Of a stretch of 64,000 bases of DNA, positions 51,405 to 59,371 are shown piece by piece (position 1 is the first letter of the stretch; each line of letters opens with the position of its first letter). The position numbers and the translations under genes are program-made. Origin of the DNA: an uncultured Eubacteriales bacterium (GTDB lineage Bacteria; Bacillota; Clostridia; Christensenellales; CAG-138); the NCBI GenBank assembly GCA_900546845.1, contig UREK01000012.1:1-64000 (forward strand). Direction: 5' to 3'. The notes below the pieces were generated by a model. That model saw only the letters and a list, made by a program, of their open reading frames with translations. It had not been told where the DNA came from and ran no database searches.

Positions 51405-54400
51405 ATGGCAAAACTTCAAAACTTCAACGGCCGCTATTGCGAGCAGGAATTTGAAAGCACCTTCCTTTCGTTTCTGGAGAACGAGGGCTGGCAGTACCTT
51501 CTGGGTAGCAATATGCCCCGCAGCTCCAAGCGGGAGGTTCTATATGCGGACGATATGGAGCAGTTCCTCCACAAAACCAATCCGGATCTGACTGCCGAGG
51601 AAATCCGGCAGCTCATGGATACCGTCCGCCTTGTAGGTGCGGAAAGTGAATTCGCCACCCTGCACAAAGTGTATGGCTGGATGGTAAACGGCATCCAGTT
51701 TACGCCCCAAAGCGGCATGGCCCAGATGGTTGCGCTGATCGATTTTGAAAAGCCGAAAAACAATATCTTCCGGGCGGTCAATCAGTTTGCCGTGGAATAT
51801 ACCAATAACGGACAAACACAGACCCGTCGGCCGGATATCCTTCTCTTTGTCAACGGCATACCGGTATGCATCATAGAGCTGAAAAATCCGGCAAATGACA
51901 AAGCCACGATCCATGAGGCATGGGAGCAGATCAACATCCGCTATTGGCGGGATATCCCCCGCCTGCTGCACTATTGCCCGCTGGCCTGCATTTCCGATGG
52001 CGTAAAAACACGGCTGGGCACCGTCCGCACGCCGTATGAGCATTTTTATGCGTGGCGGCGGGTGGACGATGGGGACAAGATATCCACCCTGCCTTTTGAC
52101 GAGGTGGAAACCATGATCAAGGGCGTATATAACCCTGAAAGGTTCCTGGAAATCTTCCGGGACTATATCTACTTTCAGGACAACCAGTATGATGGCGATG
52201 AACTGGAAATCGTCTGCCGTTACCCGCAGTTTTTCGCCGCACGGCTTTTAAAACAGAGCATCATAAAATCCGTTGTTGAAAGGAGCGGTAAGGGCGGAAC
52301 CTATTTTGGCGCGACCGGCTGCGGAAAAACCTATACCATGGCGTTCCTCGCCCGCCAGCTTGCCCTGCGCTGTACGGATGTGCCCGAGATCGGCTCCCCC
52401 ACCATCGTCATGATCGTTGACCGTGACGACCTGCAAAAGCAGGGCGCAAAGCTGTTTACCAAGAGCGAAGAGTTTTTGAACCTTGGTGAAGTCAAAGTTG
52501 TCCCAAGCCGCAAAGTGCTGCGGCAGGAACTGGGCGCACGGGAAAGCGGGGGCTTTTATATCTGTACCATTCAAAAGTTCTGCGACAGGAAGGATGACAA
52601 AATCGGCCTGATCAACAACCGGGCCAATATTATCTGCTTCTCTGATGAAGCGCACAGGACGCAGCTTGAACATGCCAACCGGATCAAGTTCAGCAAGGAC
52701 GCTGATAAGAACATGAAGGCCATGGTATCCAAGCCCTACGCAAAGGTTCTCAAGGAGGCGTTTCCGCAGGCGACCTTTGTGGGCTTTACCGGCACGCCCA
52801 TCGATAAAACATATCAGACCTTCGGCGCTGAAATAGATCGCTATACGATGGATCAGGCCGTTGCCGATGGGCTCACCGTACCCATCAAGTATCATCCCCG
52901 TATCGCAAAGGTTCTGCTGGATCAGGAAAAGATCAAGCAGATCGAGGCATATTACAAGAAATGTGCAGACGATGGCGCTACGGAAGAAGATATAGAAGCC
53001 AGCAAAAAGGCAATGAGTTCCATGGAAGTGATTTTGGGAGAGCCCTCCCGTCTGGAGCGCCTTGCCACCGATATTCACGATCATTACACTTCATCCTGTG
53101 CCAATGATCCGGACAGGGTGCAGAAAGCTATGGTCGTTTGTTCCAGCAGAAAAATCGCCTATGATCTGCTCAAAACCTTCAGGGCGAAATATCCGGAATG
53201 GTTTGTAGAAAAGAAGGCACATGACGAGCTGAAGCCTTCCGATGAGGAACTGCGCGAATTGAAGCCAATGCCTTTTATCGCCATGGTAGCAAGTGTTGAC
53301 AGCAATGATGAAGCGGATATGTATAACTATCTCGGTGGCGTGCGGAACGACAAGCGCTCTGAGGATTTTGATGCTGCGTTCAAGCAGGATAAATCGAATT
53401 TCCGCATAGCAATCGTGGTGGATATGTGGATCACCGGGTTTGACGTCTCCTCGCTTACCTATATGTACAATGACAAGCCGCTGAAAACCCACATGCTGAT
53501 CCAGACGATAAGCCGCGTCAACAGGAAATTTCCCGGAAAGGAACACGGCATTATCATCGATTATATCGGCATCCGCGACAATATGCGCCAGGCCATGAAG
53601 CTCTATGGCGGCGATCATTTCGTTGCGCCCACTGCCGACGATGTGGAGCAGGCTATCGACGTGTTCAGAGAGGAGCTATCCATTCTCAAAGATCTTTTTT
53701 CCGGATATGATTTGACCTCGTTCCTCGATCCTGCGGGCGATCCAGCCCAGCGGTATATGCTGCTGGCAAAGGCGGCGGAATATGTATTTGCTTCCACGCA
53801 GGAACTGCAAACGGAAAACAACAGCGGCAAAAGTGTCAGCAAGGTATCGTTCAAAACATATTTCCTGAAAACTGTAAAAAGGATGCGGGCGGCGCACGAT
53901 ATCTGCCAGCCATCCGGTGAACTGGGCGAAGAAGAAGCCGCCCTCGCACAATGCTTTATGGCAATCGCAGGATTTGTACGCAAAATGAGCGGAACCGATA
54001 CCGAGATCGACGCCGATACCATGAATCGCCATGTGGAGCGGATGGTCGAAGAAGCGCTGAAATACAACAAGGTTGAAAATGTTCTTGACGATGGAGAGCA
54101 GGAGGACATATTCAGCCCGGAATACTTTGAAAAGCTATCGGATGTAAAAATGCCAGCTACCAAACTGGAATTGCTGGTGAAGGAGCTTCGCAAGCGAATT
54201 TCTGAGTACGGCAGGACAAATCAGATGGCCGCAAAGAAATTCCAGGAAATGCTGGAAAAGACGATCGAACAATACCATGACAGGCGGTCGCATCTCACAG
54301 CTGAAGAAGCGGGAGAAGCGCAGGAGCAAACCTCCGAAGAGATCATTAAAAACGCAACCGCCCAAGCGCTGCAAATCCTCAAAGAAATGAACGCTAACCG

Positions 54401-54737
54401 TGAAAGTTTTCGCAAAGTAAGGCTCACTTTTGAAGAAAAGGCGTTTTATGATATTTTGATGGCGCTGCGCGATGAATATAATTTTGAATACGGTAAGGAT
54501 AAGGTTATCGATGGCGTATCTGTCAACGACAAGTGTAAGTCGTTGGCAAAAAAGATCAAGGAGATCATCGATACAAAATCTTCCTTCGCAGACTGGTTGA
54601 ATAATCAGATCGTGCGCGATCAGCTCAAATTCGATATTAAGGTTTGCCTGATCAAAAACGGATACCCTCCCCAGTACAGCCCGGAAGTTTTCCGCAAAGT
54701 GATGGAGCAGGTTGAAAACTTCGAGGAAAACCATTGA
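51405..54737 (+). CDS. hsdR: Type I restriction endonuclease subunit R
   Basis: A 1110-residue restriction and translocation subunit. The PD-(D/E)xK nuclease is visible as RRP-D144-ILLFVNGIPVCII-E158-L-K160. The superfamily 2 helicase shows Walker A FGATGCGKTYTM near 302, IICFSDEAHRTQ near 410 (DEAH) and VGFTGTPIDKT near 460, then WITGFDVSSLTYMYNDKPLKTHMLIQTISRVNRKFPGK near 680. The C-terminal helical part would bind HsdM. All catalytic motifs are intact, so the system looks functional. Confidence 0.97.
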   Translation: MAKLQNFNGRYCEQEFESTFLSFLENEGWQYLLGSNMPRSSKREVLYADDMEQFLHKTNPDLTAEEIRQLMDTVRLVGAESEFATLHKVYGWMVNGIQFTPQSGMAQMVALIDFEKPKNNIFRAVNQFAVEYTNNGQTQTRRPDILLFVNGIPVCIIELKNPANDKATIHEAWEQINIRYWRDIPRLLHYCPLACISDGVKTRLGTVRTPYEHFYAWRRVDDGDKISTLPFDEVETMIKGVYNPERFLEIFRDYIYFQDNQYDGDELEIVCRYPQFFAARLLKQSIIKSVVERSGKGGTYFGATGCGKTYTMAFLARQLALRCTDVPEIGSPTIVMIVDRDDLQKQGAKLFTKSEEFLNLGEVKVVPSRKVLRQELGARESGGFYICTIQKFCDRKDDKIGLINNRANIICFSDEAHRTQLEHANRIKFSKDADKNMKAMVSKPYAKVLKEAFPQATFVGFTGTPIDKTYQTFGAEIDRYTMDQAVADGLTVPIKYHPRIAKVLLDQEKIKQIEAYYKKCADDGATEEDIEASKKAMSSMEVILGEPSRLERLATDIHDHYTSSCANDPDRVQKAMVVCSSRKIAYDLLKTFRAKYPEWFVEKKAHDELKPSDEELRELKPMPFIAMVASVDSNDEADMYNYLGGVRNDKRSEDFDAAFKQDKSNFRIAIVVDMWITGFDVSSLTYMYNDKPLKTHMLIQTISRVNRKFPGKEHGIIIDYIGIRDNMRQAMKLYGGDHFVAPTADDVEQAIDVFREELSILKDLFSGYDLTSFLDPAGDPAQRYMLLAKAAEYVFASTQELQTENNSGKSVSKVSFKTYFLKTVKRMRAAHDICQPSGELGEEEAALAQCFMAIAGFVRKMSGTDTEIDADTMNRHVERMVEEALKYNKVENVLDDGEQEDIFSPEYFEKLSDVKMPATKLELLVKELRKRISEYGRTNQMAAKKFQEMLEKTIEQYHDRRSHLTAEEAGEAQEQTSEEIIKNATAQALQILKEMNANRESFRKVRLTFEEKAFYDILMALRDEYNFEYGKDKVIDGVSVNDKCKSLAKKIKEIIDTKSSFADWLNNQIVRDQLKFDIKVCLIKNGYPPQYSPEVFRKVMEQVENFEENH

Positions 54738-54770
54738 TTAAATATCGCTATCTAAGCAAAGGAGGACAGC

Positions 54771-55442
54771 ATGGAGCAGACAAAGGGCGTAATCTACATA
54801 CTTACAAACCCATCGTTTCCGCAATATGTGAAGATCGGGTACGCTACAGACGTGAAGCAGCGGCTTGACGAGCTCAACCGCAGCACTGCCGTGCCGTTTG
54901 CGTTCCGCATATATGCGACTTATGAAGTTAACTCTACCCTTTCCGACAAGAAGCTCCACTCCATTCTGGATAAACTGAATCCGGATCTACGCTCAATAGA
55001 AGATGTAGACGGCAAGCGCCGTATCCGTGAGTTCTATGCCATGGCTCCGGAGGATGCGTTCGCTATTCTTGAAGCAATCGCAGAAATCAATGGCTACCGC
55101 CACCGTCTGAAAAAATGGAAAGCAACGGAAACCGAGCAGCGTGACGAGGCTTTGGCGCAGGAGATCAATGAGAAGCACCAAGAGCGCTTGGCTCCGTTCG
55201 CGTTTTCCAAGTGCAACATCGCTGTCGGTGAACAGATCGAATTCTGCTGTACCGGAAACGACCATTCGGGAGAGCTGTGTGAAGTCGTTGATGACAAGCA
55301 TGTCAAATATAACGGTGAAATATGGTCGCTCACCTCACTGGCAAAGCATCTGACTGGCATAAAAGGCTCGATCGCAGGCCCAAGGTATTTCAAATACAAG
55401 GGTGAGTGGTTGAACAGTATCCGCCGGCGGTTAGGAGTATAA
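54771..55442 (+). CDS. GIY-YIG (T5orf172-type) protein with RAMA-like C-terminal domain
   Basis: A 223-residue protein. Residues 1-95 match the T5orf172/MUG113 branch of GIY-YIG: GVIYILTNPSFPQYVKIGYATDVKQRLDELNRSTAVPFAFRIYATYEV, with Y9, K21 and R31 at family positions; the usual metal-binding glutamate of the vExxLH motif is an aspartate (D59, with H63). A charged helix (about 105-145) links to a small beta domain, VGEQIEFC...DDKHVKYNGEIWSLTSLAKHLTG...GPRYFKYKGEWL, like RAMA or DUF2924-type domains of restriction-associated proteins. It lies 33 bases behind hsdR. A role in DNA cleavage or modification sensing is inference. Confidence 0.8.
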   Translation: MEQTKGVIYILTNPSFPQYVKIGYATDVKQRLDELNRSTAVPFAFRIYATYEVNSTLSDKKLHSILDKLNPDLRSIEDVDGKRRIREFYAMAPEDAFAILEAIAEINGYRHRLKKWKATETEQRDEALAQEINEKHQERLAPFAFSKCNIAVGEQIEFCCTGNDHSGELCEVVDDKHVKYNGEIWSLTSLAKHLTGIKGSIAGPRYFKYKGEWLNSIRRRLGV

Positions 55443-55493
55443 AAAGCCCTGCCGTTTTGCAAACAGCTGAAGCAATCGAAGGAGGTTGAATAC

Positions 55494-56516
55494 GTGAATT
55501 CTCAAGAACGTGAGATATTTTGGAATACCCTTTGCTCGTTATCGGGAAACGATAGAAAGCAAGATATCGAAAAGCTTACACAAGCTATTAGACTTCCAAA
55601 GTATCTTTTTCGATATCGCCCAGTTAGCCTAAACAGTTTGGAAGCGCTTAGGACCAACAAGCTGTATTTTTCTTCTGCGAATTACTACGATGATCCCTTT
55701 GATACATTCTTGCATATTGATATCGAAGAAATCAGGAAAGAATTTGGGGATGCATTCAAAACGGTTGAGAGCACAGAAGCTGTTATAGATGGCGTCAAAT
55801 TGCTTCTCGGCAGCAGTCTTACTATGGAACAAACAGAACAGCTAACAGCTGAGAATGTCGCAAAGGCGCTTTCAACAGGGATGCTTGAAAAGTTCTTGGA
55901 ATCTGCTCTTCACATGCGTGACGAGGTTAAGAAAGATACATGGTCGGTTTGCTTCTCCGAGAATAGATTTAACGAAGCGCTATGGCTAAAATATGCAGAT
56001 CAACATAAAGGTTTTGTTCAAATCTATGATCTGGAAAACGGAGAAAACTTCTTATGTGGAAAACAAGAAAAGTGCGCTAACTGCGGAATAAAAAACTTTG
56101 GTACTCCACTCTATCCAATTTATTACTCAGATGCTCCATACAATGCGACCAAATTTGTGAAGTTAATCATGCTTCGTAAGTTGCTGGAAACCACTCAAAC
56201 ACCGTTTTCACAACAATTATATGACGAAATATATTGTACCGGATATTGGGAGCAGGAAAAAACAACGCTGATAAAGAAAAAGTGTCATGAGTACGATGAA
56301 GAATGGAGAATGATTACCGGTTGTCCGATGAAGCCGCCGATTATGATGGAATGGATTCCCAGTGGAATTATTCTTGGTCTGCGGATGGACGTTGCAGAAG
56401 AGAACCTTGTTGTAAGCATGGCTAAAGAGGCTGGAATTAAAGACATATATAAATCTTTCATAGACTCACAAAACCGACTAAATGCAATGCTGGTGAATAG
56501 CCCATCCTCAAATTGA
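55494..56516 (+). CDS. DUF2971 family protein
   Basis: A 340-residue soluble protein starting at GTG after GGAGGT. Family segments: LPKYLFRYRPVSLNSLEALRTNKLYFSSANYYDDPFDTFLH (about residues 33-73) and WSVCFSENRFNEALWLKYADQHKGFVQIYDLE near 145-180. DUF2971 proteins often occur in defence islands and phage-related loci; their activity is not known to me. A cysteine pair EKCANCGIKN near 195 is of note. It is co-oriented behind the GIY-YIG gene (51-base gap) and has lower GC than hsdM or hsdR. Confidence 0.85.
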   Translation: MNSQEREIFWNTLCSLSGNDRKQDIEKLTQAIRLPKYLFRYRPVSLNSLEALRTNKLYFSSANYYDDPFDTFLHIDIEEIRKEFGDAFKTVESTEAVIDGVKLLLGSSLTMEQTEQLTAENVAKALSTGMLEKFLESALHMRDEVKKDTWSVCFSENRFNEALWLKYADQHKGFVQIYDLENGENFLCGKQEKCANCGIKNFGTPLYPIYYSDAPYNATKFVKLIMLRKLLETTQTPFSQQLYDEIYCTGYWEQEKTTLIKKKCHEYDEEWRMITGCPMKPPIMMEWIPSGIILGLRMDVAEENLVVSMAKEAGIKDIYKSFIDSQNRLNAMLVNSPSSN

Positions 56517-56590
56517 TCATCCCTATGCATGCTGCGATGTATTGACATCGTCATTACATCGCATTATACTAATGCCAAGGAGATGAGAAT

Positions 56591-56911
56591 ATGGAACACC
56601 TAACAATACTCGATGCACCTAAGACGGCCACCTTCCAAATGCGCATCAATCCCGATGCAAAATCGCAGCTTGAGCGGCTCTATGCCAACTGCGGCATGAG
56701 TATGACCGACGCCATCAACCTGTTTTTTCAGCAATCCATCAATGTAGGTGGATTGCCCTTTGTCGTGACGCAGAACAGCAAGGAAGCCCTGCGCAATGAA
56801 GCCATCGCCCAGTTAATGGCAGAAATCCAGGCAGGGCGGGATTCCGTAAAATCGAAAAATGATTGGGTCTCCGAAGAAGAAATGCTGGAAAGGTTTCATA
56901 TCAAACCATGA
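56591..56911 (+). CDS. RelB/DinJ family antitoxin
   Basis: A 106-residue antitoxin with the ribbon-helix-helix start TATFQMRINPDAKSQLERLYANCGMSMTDAINLFFQQSINVGGLPFVV (about 12-60), typical of RelB/DinJ, and an extended acidic C-terminal tail that would neutralise the toxin. Its stop overlaps the toxin ATG (ATGA). A direct repeat-like TTGACATCGTCATTACATCGCATTATA-type promoter region lies upstream (about 56540-56567) and may be autoregulated. Confidence 0.9.
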   Translation: MEHLTILDAPKTATFQMRINPDAKSQLERLYANCGMSMTDAINLFFQQSINVGGLPFVVTQNSKEALRNEAIAQLMAEIQAGRDSVKSKNDWVSEEEMLERFHIKP

Positions 56912-57234
56912 AGCTGCGTTATACGCCTGCCGCCATCTATGATTTGCAGGAGATCGAATCATATATTTGCGATACCCTTCTCAATCCGGACGCCACTATC
57001 CGCATCCTGACGAGAATCGCAAAGTCCTGTGCCTTGTTGAAGGATCAGCCCAACATGGGGCAGGCCCTGCGGGATAAGCTGGGACGAGATGTTGAAGGGC
57101 GTTATCTGATTTGCGAGAAACACATCATCATCTATGATGTGGATGAGGCGATATCCATACTCCGTGTATTATTAGATACGCGAACGGACTATATCAGGGC
57201 TATTCTTTCGGAATTGTCAGAGAACGGAGACTGA
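56908..57234 (+). CDS. RelE/ParE family toxin
   Basis: A 108-residue toxin: MKLRYTPAAIYDLQEIESYICDTLLNPDATIRILTRIAKSCALLKDQPNMGQALRDKLGRDVEGRYLICEKHIIIYDVDEAISILRVLLDTRTDYIRAIL. The RelE/ParE fold pattern and the end segment VLLDTRTDY are clear. It is either a ribosome-dependent mRNase or a gyrase poison; the arrangement LRVLLDTRTDYIRAIL is closer to ParE/RelE-like YafQ relatives, not decidable here. Would help keep the island in the host. Confidence 0.88.
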   Translation: MKLRYTPAAIYDLQEIESYICDTLLNPDATIRILTRIAKSCALLKDQPNMGQALRDKLGRDVEGRYLICEKHIIIYDVDEAISILRVLLDTRTDYIRAILSELSENGD

Positions 57235-57342
57235 TTTGGAGTTCAACGAAAATACTCTCTGAAGATAAGCAACGCTGCCGATCCTTCAGAATCATTTTAT
57301 GGTATAATCAATTGAGAGAGACATTGGAAAGCAGGTAACGAT

Positions 57343-58137
57343 ATGCCCGACTATGCCGCCGCCAGAGAATACTGGCATTCCGACGAACCAAAAACCCCGG
57401 AAGAACTGGATATTCTTCTCGGCAGCTTTCGCGTGCTGTTCGCCTACCACTCTGGTAAGATCGAAAACGACCAAATCACCTACCACGATACCAGAGAAAT
57501 CTTTGAGAACGGCAAGGCCCTGAACTTCACCGGCGATCCCCGCGCTTTGTTTGAACAGCAGAATCAAAAGCTCTGCTATGATTTCCTGCGCCGCAAGATC
57601 GTAGAAAAAGAGCCTCTCTCCGTAGTGCTTATCAAGGAAGTCCATGCCATCCTCACCGGCGGGACATTCGATGAGCGCCGGTATGTGGATAAGGGTGAGC
57701 GTCCCGGAGAATTCAAAAAGCACGACTATGTGACAGGCATCCATGAAGTTGGATATGCGCCGGAAGAAGTTGAACCCGCAATTTCAGAATTGATCGACGA
57801 ATTGACCGAGCTCAATCCCAACGCCGATATCCTCAAGGCTGCGGCATATTTCCATGCCCGGTTTGAGTATATCCACCCGTTTGTGGATGGGAATGGCCGC
57901 GTGGGGCGGACGCTGCTAAATTACTTCCTCATGACCCACGGCGAACCGCCCGTCATCGTGTACGATGAAGATAAGAAGGAGTATTATCAGGCGCTGGAGC
58001 GTTATGATATGGATGAAGAAATAGACGCTCTGACCGAATTCTTGCGGAAGCAGACAGCAAAAACCTGGACGAAGGCGCTTGAGCGCAGCACGGGGACGGC
58101 AAAGCAGCTGAAGAAAAAGCTGGAAGATTTTGAGTAA
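57343..58137 (+). CDS. Fic family AMP-transferase-like protein, class II
   Basis: A 264-residue Fic protein. The catalytic loop H178-PFVDGNGR-VGR (EYIHPFVDGNGRVGRTLLN) is intact. The N-terminal helix carries S37-GKI-E41-N42, which fits the (S/T)xxxE(G/N) inhibitory motif placed before the Fic core, so it is self-inhibited class II. It would transfer AMP or another nucleotide phosphate to protein. Last gene in the island, about 160 bases before attR. Confidence 0.93.
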   Translation: MPDYAAAREYWHSDEPKTPEELDILLGSFRVLFAYHSGKIENDQITYHDTREIFENGKALNFTGDPRALFEQQNQKLCYDFLRRKIVEKEPLSVVLIKEVHAILTGGTFDERRYVDKGERPGEFKKHDYVTGIHEVGYAPEEVEPAISELIDELTELNPNADILKAAAYFHARFEYIHPFVDGNGRVGRTLLNYFLMTHGEPPVIVYDEDKKEYYQALERYDMDEEIDALTEFLRKQTAKTWTKALERSTGTAKQLKKKLEDFE

Positions 58138-58164
58138 AGTGTGCAAAACAGTTGGACGAATTGA

Positions 58165-58197
58165 GTTCATCATCCGTTCATCATGAAAGATGAACTC
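58165..58197. repeat. GTTCATCAT repeats near attR
   Basis: GTTCATCAT at 58165-58173 and 58176-58184, followed by an imperfect inverse copy (GATGAACTC, 58189-58197) and CTGCTCCTG as near attL. This matches the motif cluster at 44333-44456, as expected of integrase arm-type sites at both ends. Confidence 0.5.
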
Positions 58198-58298
58198 TGC
58201 TCCTGTGAACACCCGACACACACAGGCGGCGCACAGGAAACCCAGACGTTTCAAGGGTTTTTAGCTCAGAGATTTGTTTAACCCTATCGCCACATGCC

Positions 58299-58342
58299 TT
58301 CATACCCGGAGTGTCATGTGTTCGAGTCACATCGCCGCTACC
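58299..58342 (+). repeat. Right attachment site (attR)
   Basis: Exact 44-base copy of the 3' part of tRNA-Met (44206-44249). It lacks a full tRNA upstream. Its last bases also encode the stop codon of the LysR gene on the other strand. Confidence 0.93.
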
Positions 58343-59249
58343 GTAAAAGATCCCGAGTTATGCGAATAAAGGCTTTTGCCGCAGGCGAAAGCTGCGCTGC
58401 ATCTTCATAAGCCGCCACCAGATTTCGGGTGGCATTGATGCCATTAATGTGGTAATACACCACCCCTCCGTTATCCTTGCGGGTGGCAAAGATCATATAT
58501 GGGACAAAACTTACGCCAATCCCAGTAGCTACAAGGGCATTCGCAGAGTCTACATAAGAAGTTTCAAAAACAATGTGTGGCTCAAACCCGGCCGCACGGC
58601 AAGCATCTACTCCCAGTTGTCGCAGCCGCTGGCCCGGATAGAGCATAATGAAATCGTCGTCCCGGAATAAACCCATATCCACCTTTCCAAACTCTCCTTC
58701 CGGCATGGGCGGCATGAGGCTGTTGATATGATGATCCGGCGGTACGGCCAGGAACGTCTCTTCCGATACCATCTCCTCATATTGAAATGTATCGTCTGCA
58801 AAGGGAAGCGGCATAAGGGCGATGTCGATCTTCCCCGCCGCAAGGAGGCGTTCAAGAGAAATGGATGTGGCTTCATGCACTGTGATCTCCACCCCAGGAT
58901 ACAGCGTATGGAAGGCATTGTACGCCGAAGCAAAATAAAACCGGCCAAAGAGCGGCGTCATCCCGATATGCAGCCTTCCTTGTTTCAGAGCATGCAGGTT
59001 CTCCATCTGCGCCGTAATATGGCTGCTCAGCTGAAGAATCTGCCGGGCATCCTGCAAAAAGAGTTCACCTGCACGCGTCAGCAGAACACGCTTCCGTTTG
59101 CGGGCAAAAAGCGTTACGCCCAGATCCGCTTCCAGCCGCTTAATCGACTGGCTTAACGCAGGCTGGCTGATGTAAAGCGCTTCCGCTGCCCGGGAGAAGC
59201 TTTGCGTGTCCGCAATGGTAACTACATACTGGATATCCCGCAGCTGCAT
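58338..59249 (-). CDS. LysR family transcriptional regulator
   Basis: A 303-residue LysR regulator. The N-terminal winged helix reads MQLRDIQYVVTIADTQSFSRAAEALYISQPALSQSIKRLEADLGVTLFARKRKRVLLTRAGELFL, and the rest is the periplasmic-binding-like effector domain. It is divergent from the M20 peptidase and dipeptide transporter genes, so it probably controls them. Its last codons and TAG stop fall on the attR repeat (58338-58340). The C terminus may have been altered by the integration event. Confidence 0.93.
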   Translation of the reverse strand: MQLRDIQYVVTIADTQSFSRAAEALYISQPALSQSIKRLEADLGVTLFARKRKRVLLTRAGELFLQDARQILQLSSHITAQMENLHALKQGRLHIGMTPLFGRFYFASAYNAFHTLYPGVEITVHEATSISLERLLAAGKIDIALMPLPFADDTFQYEEMVSEETFLAVPPDHHINSLMPPMPEGEFGKVDMGLFRDDDFIMLYPGQRLRQLGVDACRAAGFEPHIVFETSYVDSANALVATGIGVSFVPYMIFATRKDNGGVVYYHINGINATRNLVAAYEDAAQLSPAAKAFIRITRDLLR

Positions 59250-59371
59250 TTTTACTCCTCCGTTTTGTTAACAATAACTTATATAAATAATTATAAAATA
59301 ATATTTTCTTTTTATCAATGTCCTATGTATACTATACCCATATTATAAAAGCGCGAAGGAAATCTCGGTTT
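59250..59371. promoter_or_regulatory. AT-rich divergent promoter region of lysR and the peptidase operon
   Basis: A 122-base, strongly AT-rich gap containing TATACT near 59326 as a possible -10 for the peptidase side and TTATATAAATAATTATAAAATAA as possible LysR-contact DNA. No precise site can be fixed. Confidence 0.4.

Larger units (their letters stand above)
44206..58342. mobile_element. Integrated genomic island (~14.1 kb) at tRNA-Met
   Basis: Bounded by the 44-base direct repeat, with an inward tyrosine integrase gene next to the tRNA, lower GC than the left flank, and accessory content: type I restriction-modification, GIY-YIG and DUF2971 proteins, RelB/RelE-type pair, Fic. No relaxase, replication or conjugation genes are recognisable, so it is either mobilised by others or already decayed; the integrase is frameshifted. 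About 600 bases (46340-46933) are noncoding and hairpin-rich. Confidence 0.9.
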
